The position numbers were made by a program, and so were the translations under genes. A model generated the notes under the pieces. It worked only from the letters and a program-made list of their open reading frames with translations, did not search any database and was not told the DNA's origin. Below, in pieces: positions 9,548 to 17,202 of a stretch of DNA of 64,000 bases. Location: NCBI GenBank assembly GCA_943908365.1, contig CALTTH010000015.1, positions 5,544-69,543 on the forward strand. The letters run 5' to 3'. Numbering within the stretch: the stretch's first letter is position 1; each line of letters starts with the position of its first letter. Source of the stretch: an uncultured Hyphomicrobiales bacterium. GTDB lineage: Bacteria > Pseudomonadota > Alphaproteobacteria > Rhizobiales > Rhizobiaceae.

Positions 9548-10306
9548 TCAAGAGAGCGTTTGAGCCGCATTGATGGAGGAGACGAAGCGTCTTGTCCGTT
9601 CCTGCTGCGAGTGACGGAAAATCGCCTCCGAGCTTCCCGTTTCGACAATCTTGCCCGCCTCCAGAAAGACGACGAGTCCGGCAATCTTGGAGGCAAGGCG
9701 CAGATCATGTGTTGCCATGACCATGGTCGTGCCCTCCCGCGCCAATTGCCCCAGCACCTCCACCACTTCCGCAGACAGTTCCGGGTCGAGCGCAGAGGTC
9801 GGCTCGTCGCAAAGAAGGACTTTGGGCGAGGGCGCCAGCGCACGGGCAATGGCGACGCGCTGCTGCTGGCCGCCCGACAGGTTTGCAGGCCAGGCATCCG
9901 CCTTGTGCGCCATGCCGACCTTTGTCAAAAGCTCCATGGCTCTCGCGCGGGCCTTTTCCATCGGCCATTTTTGCACGACGAGCAGCCCTTCCATGACATT
10001 CTCGATCGCGGTTTTGTGCGGGAAGAGCTGGAAGTTTTGGAACACCATACCCGTCTGGCGGCGAATTTTCTGAATCTCCTGCCATGCGACCTTTCGACCG
10101 CGATGGAAGGACACGCTGTCGCTACCGATCCGCACGGTGCCCTCGCTTGGCAGTTCAAGAAGGTTGATGCAGCGCAGAAGCGTGCTCTTGCCGCCGCCTG
10201 AAGGCCCGACGAGAGCCGTCACGCTGCCTTCGGGAAAGCTAAGCGTGATGTCCTTGAGGATCACCGCATCGCCGAAGCGCTTTTCGATGGCGTTGAGTTC
10301 GATCAT
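9548..10306 (-). CDS. Polar amino-acid ABC transporter, ATP-binding protein
   Basis: A 252-residue GlnQ/ArtP-type ATPase that powers uptake of an amino acid. Walker A GPSGGGKST, signature LSGGQQQRVAIARAL and Walker B VLLCDEPTSALD are all intact. Its start overlaps the permease stop by four bases (ATGA), so the pair is co-translated. The binding protein gene lies upstream in the same direction. The substrate cannot be fixed from sequence alone. Confidence 0.95.
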   Translation of the reverse strand: MIELNAIEKRFGDAVILKDITLSFPEGSVTALVGPSGGGKSTLLRCINLLELPSEGTVRIGSDSVSFHRGRKVAWQEIQKIRRQTGMVFQNFQLFPHKTAIENVMEGLLVVQKWPMEKARARAMELLTKVGMAHKADAWPANLSGGQQQRVAIARALAPSPKVLLCDEPTSALDPELSAEVVEVLGQLAREGTTMVMATHDLRLASKIAGLVVFLEAGKIVETGSSEAIFRHSQQERTRRFVSSINAAQTLS

Positions 10307-10983
10307 CGGTTGCTCTCCATCATGCCGCCATATCGGGCAAAGCGGGTTTCAAGTCGCGCCTGCAGGGCCGATAGGACGGAACTCATGGCAAGGTAGATGA
10401 GAGCTGCTTCGATATAAAGGATCAAGGGTTCGTATGTCGTGGCAACGATGCGCTGGGCCGATTGGAAGAGTTCCGGCACGGTGATTGCCGCTGCCAGCGA
10501 GGTATCCTTTACCAGCGAGATGAAGGTGTTCGACAGAGGCGGGACGGCAACGCGCCCTGCCTGCGGCAAGATCGTGCGCTGCATGGCCTGACGCCAGTTC
10601 ATGCCGGTCGAGAAAGCAGCTTCCCACTGTCCCTTCGGCACGGACGAAATCGCGGCGCGAATGATCTCCGACGTATAGGCGCCGACATTCAGCGTGAAGC
10701 CGATGAGTGCTGCGGGAAAAGCATCGAGAAGGATGCCGATACTCGGCAGTCCGTAGAAGATGACGAAGAGTTGGACGAGAAGCGGCGTTCCCCGGATCAC
10801 CCAAACATAGAAGCGGGCGAGGATAACAACAGGCGCCGGACCGAACAACCGCGCGACCGCTGTCGCCAGCCCGAGTGCCAGACCAAGGACGAAGGAAAGC
10901 AGGGTCAGCGGTATTGTGAACTTCACCCCGGCCCACAGAAGCGTGGGGAGCGAATCCATCATCAATTGCAGCCAATGCGGCAC
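10303..10983 (-). CDS. Polar amino-acid ABC transporter, permease
   Basis: A 226-residue inner-membrane permease of the HisM/GlnP type with about five membrane segments and the EAA loop (GMNWRQAMQRTILPQAGRVAVPP) that contacts the ATPase. It is the only permease in the operon, so the channel is probably a homodimer. It follows the binding-protein gene across a terminator-like hairpin, which would reduce its expression relative to that protein. Confidence 0.95.
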   Translation of the reverse strand: MPHWLQLMMDSLPTLLWAGVKFTIPLTLLSFVLGLALGLATAVARLFGPAPVVILARFYVWVIRGTPLLVQLFVIFYGLPSIGILLDAFPAALIGFTLNVGAYTSEIIRAAISSVPKGQWEAAFSTGMNWRQAMQRTILPQAGRVAVPPLSNTFISLVKDTSLAAAITVPELFQSAQRIVATTYEPLILYIEAALIYLAMSSVLSALQARLETRFARYGGMMESNR

Positions 10984-10995
10984 GAAGAAACCCTC

Positions 10996-11030
10996 AAAAC
11001 AAAAAGGAAGCCCGGCTGTTGCCGGACTTC
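10996..11030 (-). terminator. Intra-operon terminator/attenuator after the binding-protein gene
   Basis: On the - strand a stem GAAGtCCGGC/GCCGGgCTTC with a 4-5 base loop is followed by CTTTTTGTTTT. It sits between the binding-protein and permease genes, where partial termination is the usual way to make excess binding protein. Confidence 0.65.
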
Positions 11031-11093
11031 GTCTGCGAATGATCTATAAGAGAGGATATAGCAGATGCGGCGCATCCGCTATTTGGAAAGAGC

Positions 11094-11879
11094 TTACTTG
11101 GAAACGTCCTGACCGAAATAGGTGTCGGAAATCTTCTTGTAAGTACCGTCGGCCTTGATCTCTTCCAGCGCCTTGTTGATGGCGGCGACCAGTTCATCAT
11201 CGCCCTTGCGAACGATGATACCGGAGTAGTCCGCATCCGGCTTTTCGGCGACGATCTTCACCGGTGCCTGCGGCTGCTTCTTCTTGAAGTCCAGGAAGGA
11301 CAGGCTGTCATTGACGGTCGCATCGGCGCGACCGGTCAGGACCAGCTGGATCGACTGGTCGAAACCATCTGTGCCGACGAGTTCTGCGCCCGCTTCGGTC
11401 GCAAGCTTGCCGAAGTTGCTGGTCAGCGACTGCGCAGACTTCTTGCCCTTCAGGTCAGCAAAGCCCTTGATGTCGGTGTTCTTGTCGCTGACGATCAGAA
11501 CGGCCTTCGAAGCAATGTAAGGCTCAGAAAACGCGTATTTCTGTTTGCGCGCCTCTGTGATGCCAACCTGGTTGATGACGGCGTCATAGCGCTTGGAGTC
11601 TAGGCCTGCGATCAGGCCGTCCCACTTGCCTTCGATGAATTCCGGCTTCACGCCAAGCTTCTCGGCAACAGCCTGGCCGATCTCGACATCGAAACCGACA
11701 AGCTTGCCGCTGGCGTCGTGGAATGTGAAGGGAGCATACGTACCCTCGGTGCCGATCTTGATGACACCGGAGGACTTGATCTCATCGAGGTTTTCTCCCG
11801 CGGCAGAAGCAGAGATCAGCACGGCGTGGAGCGCAATCGTGGTTGCGGCCGTCGTTACGATTGTCTTGAGCAAGCCCAT
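11094..11879 (-). CDS. Polar amino-acid ABC transporter, periplasmic binding protein
   Basis: About 261 residues of the SBP_bac_3 family. After a signal peptide (LKTIVTTAATTIALHAVLISASAA) come the ligand-cleft landmarks GTEGTYAPFTFHDASGKLVG, FDVEIGQAVAE and the W-G-L-I-A-G-L-D-S-K-R-Y segment found in cystine/glutamine-type binders. ATG at 11879 is chosen for the AAGGA site eight bases upstream; an ATG at 11885 is too close to it. It heads the operon. The family resembles FliY/TcyA (cystine) proteins, but ligand identity is inference. Confidence 0.9.
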   Translation of the reverse strand: MGLLKTIVTTAATTIALHAVLISASAAGENLDEIKSSGVIKIGTEGTYAPFTFHDASGKLVGFDVEIGQAVAEKLGVKPEFIEGKWDGLIAGLDSKRYDAVINQVGITEARKQKYAFSEPYIASKAVLIVSDKNTDIKGFADLKGKKSAQSLTSNFGKLATEAGAELVGTDGFDQSIQLVLTGRADATVNDSLSFLDFKKKQPQAPVKIVAEKPDADYSGIIVRKGDDELVAAINKALEEIKADGTYKKISDTYFGQDVSK

Positions 11880-12268
11880 TGGCATTTCCTTTTCCCTATG
11901 TCCGGATAACATCGCTCCGGTTGATGTGTCATCCCACAAAGCGTGACGCCTTAAACGGCAGAAACGTTCAAAAAGATGCGGTGATGGAGAATATTTTTGC
12001 TGCTTTTTTCCTCTGTGGCCAGTCTCCGTCGGAATTGCCGCCTGAGCGCGCTGGAAGATAATGCCGATAATCATTTCCTATCGACGCAATCGGTAAATCC
12101 AACTTAAAACTATCACATCTATTGGCTAAGACATGAACCGCGAGGAGCACCGCGCTGCTTCCGTCTTCAAAGATGGGATCATAGCGCGACGAGCGAGCGG
12201 CTCATATTATTTCCGCAACCACGCTTCATTAAATTTGATGACTTGATTGAGCAAAGCAGGAGAACATC
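11880..12268. other. Divergent control region between the ABC operon and katG
   Basis: This 389-base gap holds the promoters of the binding-protein gene (leftward) and katG (rightward). An AAGGA site precedes the former and an AGGAG site precedes katG. The stretch around 12057-12100 has loosely spaced GATA/TATC half-sites, but no convincing OxyR tetramer site can be called by eye. No gene is seen here. Confidence 0.5.
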
Positions 12269-14452
12269 ATGGACAATCCCAACGCAGCCGCGGGCAAGTG
12301 TCCCGTCGCCCATTCTTCCCCGCGTGGAAGAGGCAATCGTGACTGGTGGCCCGATCAGCTGGATATCCAGAAGCTTCACCAGCATTCCAGCCTGTCTGAC
12401 CCGATGGGCAAGGACTTCGACTACGCGGAAGCGTTCAAGTCGCTCGACCTTGATGCCGTCAAGAACGATCTTCACGCGCTGATGACGGACTCCCAGGACT
12501 GGTGGCCAGCCGACTTCGGCCATTACGGCGGTCTCTTCGTTCGTATGGCCTGGCACAGCGCCGGTACCTATCGCATCACCGATGGCCGCGGCGGTGCCGG
12601 CATGGGCCAGCAGCGTTTTGCGCCCCTCAACAGCTGGCCGGACAATGCCAACCTCGACAAGGCGCGTCGTCTTCTTTGGCCGATCAAGCAGAAGTACGGC
12701 AACAAGATTTCCTGGGCCGACCTGATGATCCTGACGGGCAATGTCGCGCTGGAATCCATGGGCTTCAAGACCTTCGGTTTTGCAGGCGGTCGTGCAGACG
12801 TCTGGGAGCCGGAAGAGCTCTACTGGGGCCCGGAAGGCACATGGCTCGGCGATGAGCGTTACAGCGGCGAGCGCCAGCTCTCCGAACCGCTCGGCGCGGT
12901 TCAGATGGGTCTCATCTACGTCAACCCGGAAGGCCCGAACGGCAATCCCGATCCGGTTGCCGCAGCCCGCGACATCCGTGAGACCTTCGCCCGCATGGCG
13001 ATGAATGACGAAGAAACTGTTGCTCTCATTGCAGGCGGCCACACCTTCGGCAAGACGCATGGTGCCGGCGACCCGTCGCTGATTGGCGCAGAGCCGGAAG
13101 GCGGCGCGCTTGAAGACCAGGGTCTCGGCTGGAAGAGCAAGTTCGGCACCGGCGTCGGCAAGGATGCCATTACCGGTGGACCGGAAGTCACCTGGACGCA
13201 GACGCCGACCCAGTGGAGCAACTTCTTCTTCGAAAACCTCTTCGGTTTCGAGTGGGAGCTGACCACAAGCCCGGCTGGTGCAAAGCAGTGGGTGGCGAAG
13301 AATGCAGAGCCATCCATTCCCGATGCGTTCGATCCTTCGAAGAAGAAGCTGCCAACCATGCTGACGACAGACCTGTCGCTGCGCTTCGACCCGGAATATG
13401 AGAAGATTTCGCGTCGCTTCCTGGAGCATCCGGAGCAGTTTGCCGATGCTTTCGCTCGCGCATGGTTCAAGCTGACCCACCGCGACATGGGTCCGAAGGT
13501 TCGCTACCTTGGTCCGGAAGTTCCCGCAGAAGATCTGATCTGGCAGGACGTCGTTCCGGCTGTAAACCATCCGCTGATCGACGATCAGGACATTGCGGAG
13601 TTGAAGGCCAAGGTTCTGGCGACCGGTCTTTCGGTTCAGGAACTGGTGTCCACTGCCTGGGCGTCCGCCTCGTCCTTCCGTGGTTCGGACAAGCGTGGCG
13701 GTGCCAACGGTGCACGCATTCGCCTGGAGCCGCAGAAGCATTGGGAAGCCAATCAGCCTGAGCAACTGGCAAAGGTTCTCTCGGTTCTCGAAGGCGTCCA
13801 GCGTGACTTCAACGCGGCTCAGACGGGCGGCAAGCAGATCTCGCTTGCCGATCTCATCGTGCTGGCGGGTGCTGCCGGAATCGAGAAGGCCGCGAAGGCT
13901 GGCGGACAGGATGTAACCGTACCGTTCACGCCTGGCCGCGCCGATGCCTCGCAGGAGCAGACCGATGTCGCCTCCTTCGCCGCACTCGAGCCACGCATCG
14001 ATGGCTTCCGCAACTATGTCAACGAGAAGCGCCATCAGTTCATGAAGGCAGAGGAAGCACTGATCGACCGTGCGCACCTGCTGACCCTGACCGGTCCTGA
14101 AATGACGGCGCTCTTGGGTGGCCTTCGTGTTCTCAACGTCGGCAAGCCAGACCATGGCGTTTTCACCGATCGTCCCGAAGTTCTGACGAACGACTTCTTC
14201 GTCAACCTTCTCGACATGAGCACCCAGTGGGCTCCGGTGGCTGGCGAGAAAGGCATCTATGAGGGGCGTGACCGCAACAGCAACGAGGTGAAGTGGACCG
14301 GTACGCGCGTCGACCTGATCTTCGGTTCGCACTCGCAGCTGCGCGCCTTCGCCGAGGTCTATGCCTCCGCTGATGCCGGCCGCAAGTTCACCAAGGACTT
14401 CGTTGCTGCCTGGAACAAGGTGATGAACGCCGACCGCTTCGATCTCGTCTGA
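12269..14452 (+). CDS. katG: Catalase-peroxidase
   Basis: A 727-residue bifunctional haem enzyme that removes hydrogen peroxide and also acts as a peroxidase. The distal Arg-Trp-His triad lies in VRMAWHSAGTYR, the cross-linking Tyr in LIYVNPEGPNG, and the proximal His in GGHTFGKTHG. The C-terminal half repeats the fold without haem ligands, as usual. A GGAG ribosome-binding site precedes the ATG. It appears to be a single-gene unit closed by a strong terminator. In Agrobacterium its homologue is peroxide-inducible. Confidence 0.97.
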   Translation: MDNPNAAAGKCPVAHSSPRGRGNRDWWPDQLDIQKLHQHSSLSDPMGKDFDYAEAFKSLDLDAVKNDLHALMTDSQDWWPADFGHYGGLFVRMAWHSAGTYRITDGRGGAGMGQQRFAPLNSWPDNANLDKARRLLWPIKQKYGNKISWADLMILTGNVALESMGFKTFGFAGGRADVWEPEELYWGPEGTWLGDERYSGERQLSEPLGAVQMGLIYVNPEGPNGNPDPVAAARDIRETFARMAMNDEETVALIAGGHTFGKTHGAGDPSLIGAEPEGGALEDQGLGWKSKFGTGVGKDAITGGPEVTWTQTPTQWSNFFFENLFGFEWELTTSPAGAKQWVAKNAEPSIPDAFDPSKKKLPTMLTTDLSLRFDPEYEKISRRFLEHPEQFADAFARAWFKLTHRDMGPKVRYLGPEVPAEDLIWQDVVPAVNHPLIDDQDIAELKAKVLATGLSVQELVSTAWASASSFRGSDKRGGANGARIRLEPQKHWEANQPEQLAKVLSVLEGVQRDFNAAQTGGKQISLADLIVLAGAAGIEKAAKAGGQDVTVPFTPGRADASQEQTDVASFAALEPRIDGFRNYVNEKRHQFMKAEEALIDRAHLLTLTGPEMTALLGGLRVLNVGKPDHGVFTDRPEVLTNDFFVNLLDMSTQWAPVAGEKGIYEGRDRNSNEVKWTGTRVDLIFGSHSQLRAFAEVYASADAGRKFTKDFVAAWNKVMNADRFDLV

Positions 14453-14475
14453 TTTCTGAAGCTGACACACAATGA

Positions 14476-14510
14476 AAGGGGCGCGATGAAAGTCGCGCCC
14501 CTTGTCGTTT
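14476..14510 (+). terminator. Rho-independent terminator of katG
   Basis: A perfect 11-bp stem (AAGGGGCGCGA/TCGCGCCCCTT) with a 6-base loop, followed by GTCGTTT, 23 bases beyond the katG stop. Confidence 0.8.
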
Positions 14511-14616
14511 AAAGCGCCGTACGTCCTATTGGGCGTACAAAGGACGCTTTACCTTCTTGAATCGACGAATCGTGCTTTCCGAAAATCGAGTCCGATTTTC
14601 GGGCCGATGCTGTAGC

Positions 14617-14656
14617 CTGAAAACAGAAAGGCCACCCGCACTCGACGGGTGGCCTT
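14617..14656 (-). terminator. Rho-independent terminator of the TRAP binding-protein gene
   Basis: On the - strand a perfect 11-bp stem (AAGGCCACCCG/CGGGTGGCCTT) is followed by TCTGTTTT, 22 bases beyond the stop at 14679. Confidence 0.8.
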
Positions 14657-14678
14657 CATAGACATTGCACAGATGAAG

Positions 14679-15782
14679 CTAAAGCGTGCCGTTGCGCTGC
14701 TGGATCATCATGTAGGTGTCATAGGTGTATTCGGCGATCTGCGCCCAGAGATAGGCATCCTTCTTGAAGGCCTGCTGGCTCTCGTAGATCGTCTTGAAGT
14801 CCGGGTTCACCGAGGAAATGCCGGCATAGGTTTCGACCGCTGCCTTGTGGCAGACATCGAGGATTTCCTGGCTGAACGGGCGAAGGATCGCGCCTTGAGC
14901 CACGAGTTCCTTGAGCGCCTTCGGGTTCTGCGCGTCGTAGCGCTCCAGCATGTAGGCGTTACCCGCGGCGCAGGCGTCTTTCAGGATGCGCTTGTAGTTT
15001 TCCGGCAGGCTGTTGTACTTCTCGAGATTGATGAAGGCGTGAACCGCGGGGCCACCCTCCCACCAGGCGGGATAGTAGTAATATTTGGCGACCTTATAGA
15101 AGCCGAGCTTCTGGTCGTCATAAGGGCCGACAAATTCGGTGGCGTCGATCGTGCCCTTTTCAAGGGCGGCATAAACATCACCGCCGGCAATCTGCTGCGG
15201 CGTGACGCCAACCTTCTGCATGACCTGGCCGGCAAGTCCGGCGATACGCATCTTCAGACCCTTCAGGTCATCGATGGTGTTGATTTCCTTGCGGAACCAG
15301 CCACCCATCTGCGCGCCGGTATTGCCGAGCAGCATGGAATAGATGTTGTGCTTGGCGAAAAACGCGTTCATCAGATCGTTGCCGCCAGCCTGATTGAACC
15401 AGGCATTGGTCTGGCGGGCGTTGAGGCCGAAGGGAATGGCGGTTCCAAGTGCGAAAGTCGGATCTTTGCCGACATAGTAATAGGAGCAGGTATGGGCCAT
15501 CTCGACCGTTCCGGCGCTGACGGCATCTGCCGCCTGGAGCGCCGGGACGATTTCACCGCCGGCAAAATGCTGGATGACGAAGTTGCCGCCCGAAGCTTCT
15601 TTCACATGATCGGCAACAAGCTGACCCGCGCCGAAAAGAATATCCAGCCCCTTGGTGAAGGAGGAGGTCATGCGCCATGTAATCTGAGGGTTTTCCTGCG
15701 CGATAGCCGGTGCTGCGAGGGCTGCTGCTGTAACGCCTGCGCCTGCTGCGCCCGCGTTTCTGATAAACGATCTGCGATCCAT
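14679..15782 (-). CDS. TRAP transporter substrate-binding protein (DctP family)
   Basis: About 367 residues, periplasmic. The N-terminus MDRRSFIRNAGAAGAG carries a twin-arginine (Tat) signal, typical of the TRAP binding proteins for keto acids and related carboxylates. GTIDATEFVGPYDD and AWWEGGPAVHAFIN match the DctP ligand site of the 2-oxo-acid type. ATG at 15782 starts exactly at the Tat signal. No TRAP membrane subunits are next to it, so it must pair with DctQM encoded elsewhere. The ligand is inferred only. Confidence 0.9.
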   Translation of the reverse strand: MDRRSFIRNAGAAGAGVTAAALAAPAIAQENPQITWRMTSSFTKGLDILFGAGQLVADHVKEASGGNFVIQHFAGGEIVPALQAADAVSAGTVEMAHTCSYYYVGKDPTFALGTAIPFGLNARQTNAWFNQAGGNDLMNAFFAKHNIYSMLLGNTGAQMGGWFRKEINTIDDLKGLKMRIAGLAGQVMQKVGVTPQQIAGGDVYAALEKGTIDATEFVGPYDDQKLGFYKVAKYYYYPAWWEGGPAVHAFINLEKYNSLPENYKRILKDACAAGNAYMLERYDAQNPKALKELVAQGAILRPFSQEILDVCHKAAVETYAGISSVNPDFKTIYESQQAFKKDAYLWAQIAEYTYDTYMMIQQRNGTL

Positions 15783-15928
15783 CACTGATTGCCTTGACTG
15801 AAGCTTCGGCGAACCGCTTGGTACGCCTCCCGCCGATGTAATAACCACGTCCGATTGCAGCCTTCAAGACAATAGTGGTGATATTTCGGCCAGCCTTGGG
15901 TAACCTCAAGTTGAGATCGGCAAATCCG

Positions 15929-16393
15929 TCAGATGCCGCGTGCCGGATCGTCGAAGGCGGGGTTGTAGAAGAGCGAGAGTGTCAGACTTCTGGCAATGCG
16001 GTCGGCGGTCTGCATGAACCATTCATGCGCTTGCCCGGTAGGCGCGATCTCATCCAGCGTCTGCGAAAACAATGTCAGCCATTGCGGAAAAAGATCGGCG
16101 CTCATGCCGCCGACACCCATATGCGCCTGGACCGGCTTTCCGCCATAGGCGCCGGTCTTGAATGCGACGGAAGACCAGAAGCTCTTCATCTTTTCCATGT
16201 GCTCCGGCCAGCGGCCTGGAAGCCGGTTGTCGAAGACAGGTCCGAGCATGTCATGCGCACGGACACGCTCGTAAAAGGTCTCGACCAGTCTGGAAATAAA
16301 TGCCGCATCGACACCCATGCGGGCCATATCCCTTTCGGCGCGTTCCTGCATTGCCGCGCTGTGGGCCGCTCTTGCTGGAATGTCTTCACTCAT
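15929..16393 (-). CDS. Group III truncated haemoglobin
   Basis: A 154-residue globin of the 2-over-2 fold. The pattern FYERVRAHDMLGPVF and the MEKMKSFWSSVAF-H region with HMGV are those of bacterial group III truncated haemoglobins, including the proximal-His helix. Proteins of this type bind oxygen or nitric oxide; a respiratory or nitrosative-stress role is likely but not shown. It is a single-gene unit, divergent from cpdR. Confidence 0.9.
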   Translation of the reverse strand: MSEDIPARAAHSAAMQERAERDMARMGVDAAFISRLVETFYERVRAHDMLGPVFDNRLPGRWPEHMEKMKSFWSSVAFKTGAYGGKPVQAHMGVGGMSADLFPQWLTLFSQTLDEIAPTGQAHEWFMQTADRIARSLTLSLFYNPAFDDPARGI

Positions 16394-16541
16394 CAGTTAT
16401 CGGGTCTGCCTTGGATGGGGTGGAACGCATTGTGGCATGGGTTGTTAACCATGCCACCGGTGGCCTCGTCGTCATTTACTTATTGCAAAGGGAAATGACC
16501 GAGTTTGGGCTCGCTGGAATGAATACCAGGAGCAATGGAAG

Positions 16542-16901
16542 ATGGCCAGAATTCTCATTACCGAAGACGAAGACGCTCTGCGTACGTTTGTCGCCCGGGC
16601 ACTTCGCCTGGATGGACACGAAACCCATGAGGCCGCCGATGGCGAGCAGGGGTTCGAAAAACTGAGCGAACAGGATTTCGATCTTCTCCTGTCCGATATC
16701 CGCATGCCGGTGATGGACGGGATCGAACTGGCGCATCGTGCCTCGACGCAATATCCCAACCTCAAAATCCTGCTGATGACGGGATATGCCGAACAGCGTG
16801 AGCGGGCGGACGACCTCGTTACCAAGATCATCGACGTCGTTCCCAAGCCCTTCGCACTGCCGGATATCCGCCTTGCCGTGGCTCGCGCTCTCGCGGCCTG
16901 A
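16542..16901 (+). CDS. cpdR: Single-domain response regulator CpdR
   Basis: A 119-residue receiver domain without an output domain. The acidic pocket (ITEDEDAL), the phospho-acceptor Asp at residue 52 (LLLSDIRMPVMDG), the Thr in LLMTGYAEQ and the Lys in VPKPF are all present. In Caulobacter and Sinorhizobium CpdR controls ClpXP-mediated proteolysis and the cell cycle through the CckA-ChpT relay. The near-identical length and the DLLLSDIRMPVMDGIELA core make the assignment strong. It lies upstream of clpB but is not obviously co-transcribed with it. Confidence 0.92.
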   Translation: MARILITEDEDALRTFVARALRLDGHETHEAADGEQGFEKLSEQDFDLLLSDIRMPVMDGIELAHRASTQYPNLKILLMTGYAEQRERADDLVTKIIDVVPKPFALPDIRLAVARALAA

Positions 16902-17202
16902 TCAGACAGCGGACACACTGCGCGATGGGTTCGCGAACCTGTCGCTTCTGCGGCTTTCGCCGTCTGCCTGAAGCAGGACGCAGTATTTTGCATGCGCAAC
17001 TGCCGCATGCTCTTTAAAGGCATGAAAACACCCACCATATTCTTGCTAAGCAAGCCGCGGCGATCAAACGCGCCAAGGCTTCGCGGCACTTGCAAATCCA
17101 AGATGTGAGATGCCGAAAAGGGGTCTGCCGCTTACGGGGGCTCCAATCCCAACGTTCCGATCTGTGCCGAAAGCGGGCAGGCCGGCAAAGGAGGCTATGA
17201 AT
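16902..17202 (+). other. clpB upstream region
   Basis: These 301 bases between cpdR and clpB carry no supported gene. AAAGGAGG stands nine bases before the clpB start. CCCACCATAT at about 17031-17040 resembles a sigma-32 -10 element, but a good -35 partner is not evident. Confidence 0.4.

Noticed and set aside
12057..12104. OxyR binding site upstream of katG
   Set aside because: Half-sites are only loosely spaced and do not fit the four-part consensus well enough to call.
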